NCBI RefSeq assembly: GCF_907165205.1
Contig: NC_058189.1
Location: forward strand, 68,012,315-68,076,314
Origin: Coccinella septempunctata
Lineage: Eukaryota; Arthropoda; Insecta; Coleoptera; Coccinellidae
Length of the DNA: 64,000 nt
Direction of reading: 5' to 3'
Shown: one piece after another, positions 1-10,730 of the stretch
Layout: every line of letters begins with the position of its first letter
Position numbering within the stretch: the stretch's first letter is position 1
Translations under genes and position numbers: made by a program
The notes under the pieces: generated by a model
Database searches by the model: none
What the model was told of the DNA's origin: nothing
The model's input: the letters and a program-made list of their open reading frames with translations, nothing else

Positions 1-1
1 A

Positions 2-286
2 ATAACCATTGGTAAGTCCTGTAGCGTTCCTCCAACAACTGAAGAACAGAAGAATCATCACTTCGAAGACTGGACCTGGTCGAAAGACCCTCCCAGTCAA
101 AAGCAAGATTTGGCTATTATTAATTTACTACTGAAGGCATTTCTAACGACGAGGGTGATCCTCCACCAAGATCAGCAGAAGGTTTTTGACGCAGAGATGA
201 TATTCCTCCCAGTGCAATTGAAGGACAAGTTATGTACCAATAATTGCTTATTTTTTTCTTCATTCATCATCAAGTCTTCGAATTAG
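2..286 (+). other. Open frame entering from the left edge
   Basis: Reading from base 2, 94 codons run without a stop to TAG at 284-286. The first 60 or so codons have a mixed composition (Trp, Asp, Gln and Lys rich), while the end is Phe/Ser rich and looks like read-through into non-coding sequence. I do not recognise the product. It could be the end of a coding exon of a gene to the left, part of a transposon, or chance. No acceptor or donor decides the matter. Confidence 0.25.
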
Positions 287-329
287 TTTCGATGAAAGCC
301 TTATTGTTCACTTTTTTTCTCGTTTTCTG

Positions 330-612
330 CTCTGTTTCTTTGTTTCAGATATTATTTCGAAATGGAAAAAGGATAAAGAAATTTTTTTATCGATGGAAAA
401 GAAGCTCTTCAGTATTAAAAGCTTATTCTGTAAACAAATTTGTCATCACTACACTTCTCACGGGGAGACAGGGTTTTTTTACTGAGGTTTTTTCTTAAGC
501 TCTTGTATCATACTCCAAATTGTATATTACCCTCCCCGTTACACTAACATTTGCTAAAACTCATACATATGCTATATTGTTTGATAACTAAAAATGTATT
601 GCTGACATTCAG
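330..612 (+). repeat. Interspersed repeat family D, copy 1
   Basis: This stretch aligns by eye with 45205-45475. The best-matched part is the last 60 bases, where TTGCTAAAACTCATACATAT and the bases following it recur almost exactly. Upstream both copies carry a GGTTTTTTTACTGAGGTTTT block. It has no transposase frame. The 84-codon open frame here (from 244) is low-complexity Phe/Lys/Ser sequence inside the repeat and is unlikely to be a gene. Confidence 0.6.
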
Positions 613-1258
613 AAGAATATATTTATCCTTCAGAGTGAACGTTGTCTGATGACAGTCCCGCAAACCTGTCAAAAACCCAACCCTCCGACTCACCGCTAAA
701 TTTCCGCATTTTCCCGGTCCTTATTCCGCCGAAGACATGGAAGAAGCCGCCTCCTGCACAACGTGAACCTGATCCAGCCCGATTTCACCCACAACACCAC
801 TCGCACCAGCCACTTATCACCGGAACACCCGTAGAAGGCCGGCTAGAAGAGAGATCTCTACGCTACGGACGCGCTCGTCTCGTCGACGAGCTAGATCGCG
901 CGGCGTAACCGTGTTCGTGTGTGTGGTACTCGGAAAAACGCGCGATCCGACCGTTCGCCGGTTGGAAGCAGAAGCGAAGTGGCGGTCTTTTCCGTGGCGT
1001 AGACGACCCCGCAGCGGATACTCCGGGCAGACGGCGCGGTTGCGTGGAAACGCCGACACGAGGTTGCCGGGTTTCGGGGGAAATTCGGCTTTTCCGGGCG
1101 ATTTTCCCGATTCCGGCTGGGATCAACCGTGCCTCGTGGTCTCGACCATAAATTTTGTGAAATTTTCCGTTTTCTAAAATCAAGAGTTGCCTCTCGAATG
1201 CGATCTTTAGGGAGCTGTATCTAACCATGAACTCTGCTCAAACAAACAATTATACATA
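613..1258. other. CpG-rich unique stretch, no gene assigned
   Basis: About 640-1140 is clearly richer in G, C and CpG than its surroundings and carries short overlapping frames on both strands. None resembles a known protein, and all are what GC-rich sequence gives by chance. It could be a promoter, an unspliced 5' exon or a regulatory element. Confidence 0.4.
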
Positions 1259-1260
1259 TA

Positions 1261-2337
1261 CAGGGTGGGCTTTTTAAAACGAAACGAGATAACGGGCGCA
1301 ATAAATTTATTTCGAAAAAATGCTCGGACACGTCGATTTTTACTTTGAGGGAGACAACTTTTAAGGTCATATTCACAACTATATCGCTTCAACCCTTAGT
1401 GTTAGAACACCAACCCCTTAATTTTGAATAGGAAAGATAGGGTGAGTGATACCTCATTTGAAAGGTCTTTTTATCCTGAATTCGGCATATTAATTTTTTT
1501 CTCATTTAATGCATTCCTTTTCGAGATATTCAATTTTGAATTTCGTACCAGTACCAGTCATTCCACTAACCATGCTATGTGAAATCATCAATTATTTTCT
1601 AATTCATTCTGTGGTTACGATGGTAACCGTTAATTGTCAACATTAGACAACGAAATAATTATTATTGGTTTTTACTTTCTTCAACAATTAAGGTGAAAAT
1701 GGTTTATTCTTTTTCAGAAAGAATTGAAATTATTTCTTCATTTTTCAAGAATAACGAATGCGGTTCTAAAACGAACTTTCTGCAGATGTGCTTTTTTGGG
1801 TGCAATCGATTGAATAAATCTGCTGTACGATTCCCGCATTCGTTATTCTTGAAGAATAAAGAAATAATTTCAATTCTTTCTGAAAAAGAATAAACCATTT
1901 TCACCTTAATTGTTGAAGAAAGTAATTACCAATAATAATTATTTCGTTGTCTAATGTTGACTATTAACGGTTACCATCGTAACCACAGAATGAATTAGTC
2001 AAATAATTGATGATTTCACATAGCATGGTTAGCGGAATGACTGGTATTGTACGAAATTCAAAATTGAATATCTCGAAAACGAATGAATTAAATTACAAAA
2101 AAATTAATACGATGAATTCAGGATAAAAAGGCCTTTCAAATGAGGTATCACTCACCCTATCTTTCCTATTCAAAATTTAGGGGTTGGTGTTCTAACACTA
2201 AGGGTTGAAGCGATATAGTTGTGAATTTGACCTTGAAAGTTGTCCTTGAAGTAAAAATCGACGTGTCCGAGCATTTTTTCTGAATAAATTTATTGCGCCC
2301 GTTATCTCGTCTGTTTCGTTTTGAAAAGCCCACCCTG
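1261..2337. mobile_element. Foldback (long inverted-repeat) element, family C
   Basis: The element is a near-complete palindrome with two arms of about 500 bp and a central loop of about 71 bp (1763-1833). The termini CAGGGTGGGCTTTT are flanked on both sides by TA, the target-site duplication expected for Tc1/mariner-type insertion. Each arm carries the same 5' start of a transposase-like frame, beginning MVYSFSERIEIIS (ATG at 1699 on plus, 1898 on minus). On the minus strand the frame continues through the loop as a helix-turn-helix type sequence resembling the DUF4817 N-terminus of some mariner-like transposases. The element therefore looks like an inverted duplication of a transposon 5' end. 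No catalytic domain is present. Confidence 0.8.
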
Positions 2338-2501
2338 TATATGAAAATCCCACATTATTTTTTCACCAGGAATCAATCCTTGAATTCTTTCTTAACTCAT
2401 TTACACCCTATATACAAGTTTTCATTTGCCAAATAATGCAACTGTCAGTGAAATGACCAGTGGCTATATAGAATATGTCACTTAATTATGGCATAACTAA
2501 A

Positions 2502-4058
2502 GGGTTTTTCAATAGGACGTTTCATTTTGAACAGCCCGCTATTTGAGCAGCTGTCACTTTTGAAGCTGTCATTTTAAGACATTTGACAAGTAAAAACTAC
2601 GCCATTATTAAAAATGGAACGATATACGCTTGGAACATAGATACAAGGAATGGAAAATAAACATTTGTTGTTGCCAAAGACTGCAGTGAGTTAGTTGCTT
2701 AGTGTCGCCAATCACAATTGAGATAGTTGAATCTGACATCATTGTCACGTCAATTTTCCGTACAAAAGGGTAGGAGCTCTATAAATTTATTTATTTTACG
2801 CCACTACCTTAGTATCGCGAACACTAGACAGAAAAGCATCGAATGTTTGTACCACAACAAATACATTCATAGCACGTCAATGTCCATTCCATGTATTTAT
2901 GTCCTGAGGATACACGCTTTAACAACGCATTGAAATTGTTAAAATTCACTACAAAAATGGTGAAAATTTTGCAGTCATGGTTCGCAAAACCAAATCACTT
3001 TTGGGTCGTCGTAAAGCACCTTCTCAGCCGGCAATAGTGAAACTGGTGGGAAACTTTGAGCTGTTGGGACAAGTTACTGAAGTGAAGAATCGAAATAGTG
3101 TGCGTCGCTCAAGAACAACTGAAAATATTGCTGCTGTAGCCCGTAGTGTTGACGAAAACCCAGATTTGTCGATTCTCCTCGATCTTTGGAATTAGGCATT
3201 CCACAAACGACATTACCTACAACGTATTTTGCATAAAGACCTAGGTCTTAAGGCTTTTAAAGTTGAGTTAACACAAGAACTCAAGCTGGTCGATCATCAG
3301 CAACGTCGTATCTTCGCTGATTGGGTCCTTGAAATGTATCAAAATGATCCGGATTTGAATCGAAAAATCATCTTCAGTGAGGAGACCCATTTTCACCTCA
3401 AAGGATACGTTAATAAACGAAATTGTCGAATTTGGGGTCGGAAAATCCAAGAATGACTGTTGAAGAGCCTCTCTATCCTCACCGTATCACTGTTTGGTGT
3501 GATTTTTTGACTGGCGGTGTGATTGAACCTTACTTATTCGAAAATGAGGCTAGTGCAACTGTTACGGTGAATGGATTACTCTACCGAGCTATGATTCATG
3601 ATTTTTGATGGCCGAAATTGGAAGATATTGAAGTGGACGAAGTTCATTTTCAGCAAGACGACGCTGAGTGCCAAACAAGCAAAGAAACCATCGCAATTTC
3701 ACAAGAAAAATTCCCTAACCGTGTTATTTCTCGAAGAGGTAACAATTGAGCACCGAGATCTGTTATTCAACACCTTCAAACTTTTTTCTTCGGGGCTACG
3801 TGAAAGATAAGGACTATGCCTATGATGCACAATCGATTCAAGACCTTAAAGATGGAATTCGTGAAGTTATCGAGTACATACAGACATTTGGTGACAAATT
3901 TCATGAAAAGGATATGGTGCTGCAAGCGTAACCGTGTCGGCCATTTGCCACTGTTAATGGCATACCTTCCTCCACACAATGAAATAAGCATCCATTGATT
4001 TCTCTTCGAAAATACTCTGTTTTTTTAAATCAAAATGAAACCTCTTATTGGAAAACCC
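2502..4058 (+). mobile_element. Mariner-like transposon, degenerate
   Basis: Terminal inverted repeats of about 30 bp bound the element: GGGTTTTTCAATAGGACGTT at the left, and its imperfect reverse complement ending at 4058 on the right. A broken transposase gene lies between them. I could not define a clean TA duplication at both ends. Confidence 0.8.
2614..3930 (+). pseudogene. Mariner-like transposase (DUF4817-type N-terminus), broken
   Basis: The frame would start at ATG 2614 (MERYT) but is interrupted almost at once. About 300 bp of unrelated sequence separates this start from the next homologous part near 2940. From there the frame reads through a helix-turn-helix region and a linker (RSRTTENIAAVARSVDENPD) to the catalytic region, with stops and frame changes near 3190, 3455 and 3605. 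The first catalytic Asp of the usual FSDE motif is Glu here (IIFSEETHFH). The second Asp is still visible (FQQDDA). The region of the third is scrambled. The tail (SIQDLKDGIREVIE) matches the family's C-terminus. The gene is dead. Confidence 0.8.
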
Positions 4059-4495
4059 GGTATAAAACCTTTCATGTTACTTTAACAGATTGAAACTTCA
4101 TAGCAGACAGGACACATTATATTAGGTTCACACACAAATGCATCCGCCATTTTGCAACTCTCACGGGTAATTCTTTGCGCCTACCTGATCCTTCCGGTTG
4201 TATCGAATAAAACAGCGAAACTTCTCTTACATAATCAAGAAATAGGCAGGCCTGAAATATCATCACGAAAAAACCCTGGAAAAACAATCCTCATCTCCAA
4301 ACACAAAAACCTCTTATCTCTCGATCAATATTTGCTCTGACTAGAACAGAGAACGGATTGAAATCGAAATACGATTATTTTTAGAAAATCCCATATTTAT
4401 TTATCGTTATATACACTCTTACGGCCTTGTCTACTCATACTTCACGACCGCAATCAACTGATTAGCATTTTGGGATGATGTACCTATACAAGGTA
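4059..4495. other. No feature recognised
   Basis: This is AT-rich sequence between two mariner relics. It holds one 62-codon frame with no recognisable similarity. Confidence 0.5.
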
Positions 4496-5044
4496 CGAGG
4501 ATATATTGAAAAATTCTTAGCCTATTATAGAACCAAACAAAATTTCAATGTCAAAATATTTTATTACTCTACATATTCTCCTCTTAATTGGATACATTTA
4601 TTGCAGCGAACCTGAAACGTCTGTAGATTTCAAAAAAAAAATGTTCCTTCTTGTTTCTTGCAAACCAGACCTACACAGTTTTTATTATTTCCTCGTTGGA
4701 AAAAAATTTACGACCTTTTAAACATTTTTTCAGTTGAGGAAAGAGATGATAGTCGGATGGAGCCAAATCTGGTTAAAAAAGGGGGTGTTCTAGTAACTCA
4801 AACCCTAAATCACTAATTTTTTGCATGGCAACATGAGATTCGTGTGCAGGGGCGTTGTCCTGCAGAAACAAAAAACCTTTGGATAGCTTTCCGCGTCTTA
4901 TCTCTTTAATTTTTTCCCGTAGAATGGTTAGTAATGTCGAATAGTAATCTCCGATTATTGTTCTACCCTTATCCAAAAAATCAATCATGATTACCCCATG
5001 GAAATACCAAAAAAACTGAAGCAAGAACTTTTCCAGCAGATAGA
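4496..5044 (-). pseudogene. Mariner (SETMAR-type) 3' fragment, copy 1
   Basis: The terminal repeat CGAGGATATATTGAAAAATT begins right after a TA at 4494-4495. Reading on the minus strand, the C-terminal half of a mariner transposase can be followed. It includes GVIMIDFLDKGRT, the second catalytic Asp in FLQDNAPAHES and the PSDY motif with the third Asp. Frameshifts follow in the last 60 residues. Homology stops abruptly at 5044, so the 5' half of the transposon is missing. It is the same family as the copies at 10731-11999 and 14381-15653. Confidence 0.8.
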
Positions 5045-5790
5045 ATAACGAGAATGATCTCGATGGAAAACCCGGAAAATTCAGTCGGATCACCGCACAT
5101 CCGACAACGTCGCTCGCCTAGCTTTTCCCCATGGATAACGTCCCATTATAACGCCCGAAAGTTATGCCGCCAATAATGCGTATTTTCCCGTAAATATACG
5201 ACCCACGTCGTACGTATACCTACGTGACACACAAGATGGATTTCGAAATTTAAATGTCCCGATGTTCGTACTCCACCGATCCCGCGTTTCCGAATGCGGA
5301 ATACCATACAGAACTCGATTAGATGATAAAAGGAGAATGGATATGCGAGTAACGTCAACAATTTATTTATCCAACAATTCTGGTCGGAAGGGAGGTTTAT
5401 ATTTGAGTTTGAGGAGAGATTGAGTTGATTTTCTTGGCGAAATGCAGATTTTTCCTCCCCTTTTGAAATAAGCGAACACCGATTTCAGGATAACCAACAG
5501 TTGCGTTAAACACACCGTGTCCCATCCAAAAAAAAAACTCAATTCTGTATTGCAATTCAGTCTTCAATTGAATTCTCCCTGTAATGAACGCTGTTACCGC
5601 AAAATGTTTATTGCTATTTTGACACGTTTATTTTGACACGTTGATTTTCACAGGTGACATATGGGAGTCATCACTGTTATCACTTTTATCTGGGTGCGAT
5701 AAAATAACTACAGGCAGGTTAACCTTCTATAGAAACCTAACTTAATACATCATCAGTACATACTGCAAAATCGTTTTTATTTTCCTTTTT
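5045..5790. other. No gene recognised
   Basis: About 5080-5350 is somewhat CpG-richer unique sequence. The rest is AT-rich. No coherent coding sequence is visible. Confidence 0.4.
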
Positions 5791-7115
5791 ACAGAGCGAG
5801 TCTTTGACTCGTACAGATATTTTAACAGTAGACTCTAGAGGTAAAAAAAAAACACTTTTGTCCTTTATCATATTTTCCGAAACAGCTTGGTTTGAAAGAT
5901 ACAGACTGTTGAAAAGTCATAAAAAAATGTTATTTTGAGCTCAATCTCACGAATGGTTCAATCAATTCGAATGCATTTCGGAATATAGTTTTTTATTCAT
6001 TCGATGAATCTTTTTCGAACCCAAGATATCGTCCACGTCTTCCAGTTTTACCCAAAAATACAAAGAAGCCAATTCTTGAAACTAAGCTGAAAGCTATCTA
6101 ATGAATATTTTTGTAGAATAAAAGTATTCTTCATATTTTCTCGTAAAATGCGCCCTTTTCGAGTAGTTAGATGTTCAAAAATTAAAAAGTACCTGTGAAA
6201 TTTAAGAAATTGGTCACTTTGGCTGAATGCAACTCTGTTTAAGATCTACAGATGTGTAGAGTCCTAGATTTAGCTTGTTATGCTGAATGGAATTTTGTTT
6301 CTCTAGGGGTGGCAGAGCTCATTATGATTCATTCATTCATTCATTGCTGTATCCCGTCACCGGGAATAAATCTACAAAAAGACAAAAAAGAAAAACGCTA
6401 ATTGCGGCTGTGTGCCCTCCTGTGACTGAAGAGACCCAACCCTGACCTACAGATCCTTCCACACTCCGGGCCTGAATAGTCACCAACCAGATCTGGCCGC
6501 CGCTGTATTTTTCTCGAGTCTCCAATATAACTGCGGACCAAAGACCTCCACTGTGACCTGTCCAACGCCATTTGTTCCCAGTTATGATTGGCATCAACTG
6601 ATTTTAGGGATTGATGCAGTATAACCTTAAAACGCTTATACTTACCTCCTGGTTTCCAAGCTCCCTCTGTCAATTCGCCATACAAAGCTATTTTGGGGAG
6701 TCTTGTGTCTTATATCCTCAGAATGTGGCCGCTCCATCTGAGCCGGGCCCTCGTTACTTGAGTCTCAATTGTTGTACAACTAGCGCTCTGCAAGACTTCT
6801 GCATTCGAAACTTTGTGGAACCATCTGATGTGCATTATTTGCCTTAGATAACGTTGTTGCGTTTGTTCAAGCAGTTTATTGTGTCGCCTGTAGGGCGTCC
6901 AGCTTTCGCTTCCGTAAAGAAGCGTTGGGAGAAGGACTGCTTTGTAAACAGCTGTCTTGGTCTTCAGATTGAGGTCGAGATTTTGAAACACCCTGACCTT
7001 TAGCTTCCACAATGCTCATTATGAAAACTTAAAATGGCCATATCTCTTTAGCAGTGCCGAATAGGAAGAAAGTATCTACTCTTAATATATTTCTACAAGT
7101 CAAAGACTCACCCTG
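5791..7115. repeat. Interspersed repeat family A, copy 1, split by a LINE
   Basis: The left end reads ACAGAGCGAGTCTTTGACTC and the right end is its inverted counterpart, closing GACTCACCCTG before TA at 7116. The inner parts (CTAATGAATATT, AACTCTGTTTAAGATC, GGGGTGGCAGAGCTCATTATG) recur in the copies at 7170-7548, 27566-28200 and 43143-43378. It has no frame. A LINE has inserted at 6328-7014, so the two halves of the repeat are 5791-6327 and 7015-7115. Confidence 0.7.
6328..7014 (-). mobile_element. 5'-truncated LINE (non-LTR retrotransposon) fragment
   Basis: On the minus strand this encodes the C-terminal end of a LINE reverse-transcriptase protein. It contains the region LLPTLLYGSESWTPYRRHNK, then ARLRWSGHILRI, then after a frameshift LYGELTEGAWKPGG. 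It ends in a zinc-knuckle-like CGRIC...SHRRAH. The 3' end is a short tandem AATG tail (ATTC repeats on plus at 6328-6344). A 10-bp target-site duplication, CTCATTATGA, lies at 6318-6327 and 7015-7024, so both ends are exact and the insertion was 5'-truncated. A related fragment sits at 36942-37818. RTE-like is my guess at the clade. Confidence 0.85.
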
Positions 7116-7169
7116 TATAAGCGCTGGAAACTTTCTCGCTCCTAGAAAGGAACAGTGCCGGACGTTTCC

Positions 7170-7548
7170 CAGTTTTCTCATTATAACCATTACGTATCAT
7201 AAAAATACCAAAAATTCAAAGAACCCAACTCTTAAAACTAAGTTGAACGCCATCTAATGAATATTTAAACGTTTTGTAAAATAAAAGTATTCTTATTTGA
7301 AATATTGGGTGCTTTGGCTGAATACAACTCTGTTTAAAAGATACACAGATGTGAAGTGTCACAGATTTAGCTAGATATTCTGAAGATGATTTTGTTTCCC
7401 AGGGGTGGCACAGCTCATTATGAAAACTCAAAAGGGCTATATCTTTTTATCAGGGCCGACTCGAAGAAAATGGTATAGGAAAAAAAAATTTCTTTTCACC
7501 TCAGTAACCTGCTATTAAAATATTTATACGAGTCAAAGTCTCGACCTG
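7170..7548 (-). repeat. Interspersed repeat family A, copy 2 (partial)
   Basis: The copy reads inward from the right terminus, which is the reverse complement of CAGGTCGAGACTTTGACTCG and is followed by TA at 7549. The inner blocks AACTCTGTTTAAAAGAT and CCAGGGGTGGCACAGCTCAT match copy 1. The far end is not sharply defined. Confidence 0.6.
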
Positions 7549-8852
7549 TATATTATAACAGGTACGAAAATCATCCACTTAAATTCCTGAGCAGTGTATG
7601 TTATAATGTATCACGCGAAATTTTACTACATCAGGAAGACCATCAGAACACCAACAATACTTTGACCGACCGAATGACGCATTCTGTCTGCATCTAAACG
7701 ATAAATTCTATATTTAAATTTTACGATATCGTTAACATTAAACGACTTCTCATGTAAAACAACGGCAGGGATCGATAGAAATTAGCCGGTTTTTTTTCTG
7801 CTGCACGAGCTGCATTTATGCCCATAAAGTGTTTAATCGCCTTAATCCACCAAATAGTAACCGATCATCATTACAAAGACACGCAATCGAATGATGTTTT
7901 CAATTACTGACGTTAATTGCCCAACGTCACCTTGAACACTCTCTGTCAGAATAAACTGATGGCATAATTTGACAGTTTTGACGGAATAACCGTGTCAAAC
8001 GTCAAATGACGACTACGCCCTCTAGGAAAAGTTCAATTCGATAAGAAAATATTGCATATTACAACGTCTTCTCATCTCTACGATCTGCGAAATGAGAGAT
8101 GAACACTAAAAACCAGATATTTTCGAGCGGGCGCGAAATACCGCCCATAAAACGACGGGGTCTATTCCGTCATTAAGCTCCAGAACTCAGAAGCAGTCCT
8201 CCAGACATCATCCAGAACGATCCTTCGCGTGGGGCGTATCTCTGGCACGTGAATTATATCTGCGAAACAGGCCCGTGTTCCCGGGTGATAGGCCGCCATC
8301 TTAGGGCCGTTTTAACGGTCATTAGGATGTCAAACGCAGGAAGAGCCAGTAATTCGGCCCGATGAAAGTTGGATTGTTAAGTTTCCGCGCGCTGAAATAC
8401 GGCCGACTTGGCGCTGGCTTCTTACACGACACATAAAAGTTATAGTGACCCTTCATCCACAGCGGAAAGGTTTGGTCTGAGAGATGACGGAAGTTCGGGA
8501 CAGTTGGGTAAAGGAGAAATGTCGTAGACTTGGGTGTGAGGAAGCTTGGGCAGAGTCATCTTGATTTGGTCAGAATGAGACATCTGTATACAGGATTAGT
8601 CCTTGAATCGTACATATTCTGCTCCACAAGAGTTTTTAAAAGTATGTGATCTTCGAGAAAATCGCTGTAAAATCATTTAAAACTCAATAACAACTTGAAT
8701 CGATCCAATAAAAATCAGTATGAGACATTTCGTCAATCTGGTCGCCTTTTTTCTCAAGTTTGGTTCTTTGCATATATGTACTCCATTAATGTTCTTATTT
8801 TGAAATGAAGTCAGTTTATCAACGGCTTCGATTTGAAACGAGTTTTCTGAAA
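7549..8852. other. Unique intergenic stretch with a CpG-rich core, no gene
   Basis: About 8030-8460 is GC- and CpG-rich and free of the repeats seen elsewhere, and it has no long open frame. Its composition is that of a conserved non-coding or promoter-like segment, but the sequence alone does not show a function. Confidence 0.4.
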
Positions 8853-9872
8853 ATGCCAAGACGTAAATTAACAATCCCTGAGGCTAATAGGGCTATCGGA
8901 ATGCTACAGGGTCGCCTAACTCAGGTTGTTGTAGCGGAAAGGCTCCAAGTCAGCCAAAGTGTGATATCTCGACATTGATGTAGGTTCAGGGAGACAGGTT
9001 CCGTGTTGGAAAGACCAAGGCTTGGTGGGCGACGAAAAACAACACCTGCTCAGGATCGTTTCATCGCCGTTTCGGCGAGAAGAAACCCTACATCTACGTG
9101 TAGAATGCTACGGTATAGTCTTCCAAATGCAGATGGGGTCCAAGTTTCCATCGAAACCATCAGACGACGTTTGAGAGAGGTGAATCTAGGTTCTAGACGT
9201 CCATTAAGAGGAGTTCCATTAACACGTGACCATAAGCGTCAAAGACTGGAATGGGCAAGGCAACATATCAATTGGAACGATCAATGGCGTACTGTCCTTT
9301 TCACTGATGAATCCAGATATGGACGATTTTCAGATTCTCGAAGAATAAGAGTATGGACAGTCCCACGCATACCCCGTAATCGTCGCTATGTCCAAGAAGT
9401 TCATCCATTCCGAGGGGGTAGTGTTATGGTATGGGCCGGGATATGTTTCAACGGGCGCACAGATCTACACATTTGTCCTGGGAATATGACCGCCTTGCAC
9501 TATAGGGAGCATGTCATTGACAATGTTGTGCCAAATTTTCACGCTGCTATTGGTGAAACTTTTCAATTTCTAGACGATAACGCTAGACTGCACCGTGCAG
9601 CCATAGTTGAGAATGCGCGCGAGGAGCTTGGTATTCCACATTCACCAATACCTCCGAACTCACCAGGTTTGAATTGCATAGAACATGCATGGGATATGCT
9701 CCAAAGAAGATAAAAACATCAACCTATCCCAGAATCCTTAAATGATCTCAGAGAGCTTCTGCCCCGTTTATGGAACCAAATTCCTCAAGAAATGTTCAAC
9801 AACCTCGTGTCTAGTATGCAAAGAAGATGTCAAGCTGTTAATGATGCCCGTGGAGGCCATACATTGTATTGA
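8853..9872 (+). pseudogene. Tc1-like (DD34E) transposase, two in-frame stops
   Basis: A single reading frame of 340 codons starts at ATG 8853 (MPRRKLTIPEANRAIGML) and ends at TGA 9870-9872. The order is helix-turn-helix DNA-binding region, a second HTH with the RRRLRE motif, then the DDE domain. The catalytic triad is intact: Asp in FTDESRYGRF, Asp in LDDNARLHRA, Glu in CIEHAWDML. There is no frameshift. The only breaks are TGA at 8976-8978 and TAA at 9711-9713, so this is a young or slowly decaying copy. I could not find convincing terminal inverted repeats. Confidence 0.85.
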
Positions 9873-10730
9873 TAGTCTTAAAATTCTTGAATTCTCTGGG
9901 AATAACATTTCGTTATTTACTCGATTTTTCTTAACCACCCTATATATGCTGCAGACCTACAGGCTAAAATTAATTTGCAACTTGAAATCTCTTGACATTA
10001 GAAAGTTCCAGGGAGGTGGAAGAGAGTACTAGCCATCGAATGGGAAATTGTACATTAATTTTTTCTGAAATAAATTTAATATTATATTTTATTTTTGAGC
10101 ATAAAAAACGTATCGAATCACTTTGTACTCCCAAATTTCATGTTTATTCTTATCCTCCTCTATTTTCCGCATAAACTTACCCTTATTCGTACTCCTAACA
10201 GCTAACCATAATATTTTACCGATCGATCCTGACAATCAGCTCAAAGACTCCAACTAACTGATCTTCTGAAGGTCTGAAATCCGCATCGCGTAGAAACGAA
10301 TCATCATCAAGCACGCAGAGAATCGGTACTGTTCGTCCGAAATAATTAATAAGACGTTTTATATCGGGGCGAATAAATTTGGGAGAGCGCTATATAGCCT
10401 GCGCTCGTTTGGGTCATTTAGGAGAGAAGTTAAGGCAGTGATGGAGGACCTGTCAGGATAATGAGCTCGGTTGTGTTGATCGCAGGGCTCGTTTCCTTGC
10501 CGCGTGTTTGATATGCAGATTTCGGTATGGAGCTTTTTTACGACGATACACTCACTTCCTTGATGAGGTCTATGTAGGGGGGAGTTGCGGAATGCCGCAA
10601 TGAAAATTACTCAAATGGTCATGATACAAAAATTGTACGGTAAGTTTTGAAGAAGAATTGCTCTGATATTCTGAGTATAAGGAAAGACCACATCCACAGA
10701 AACTAAACCTAAGCTAAGCTATACCTAAGA
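9873..10730. other. No gene recognised
   Basis: AT-rich to about 10330, then a GC-richer stretch at 10330-10590. There is no supported frame. Confidence 0.4.

Noticed and set aside
1693..1893. A 66-codon gene on either strand at the centre of the foldback
   Set aside because: The two frames are mirror images created by the palindrome. They encode only the start of a transposase.
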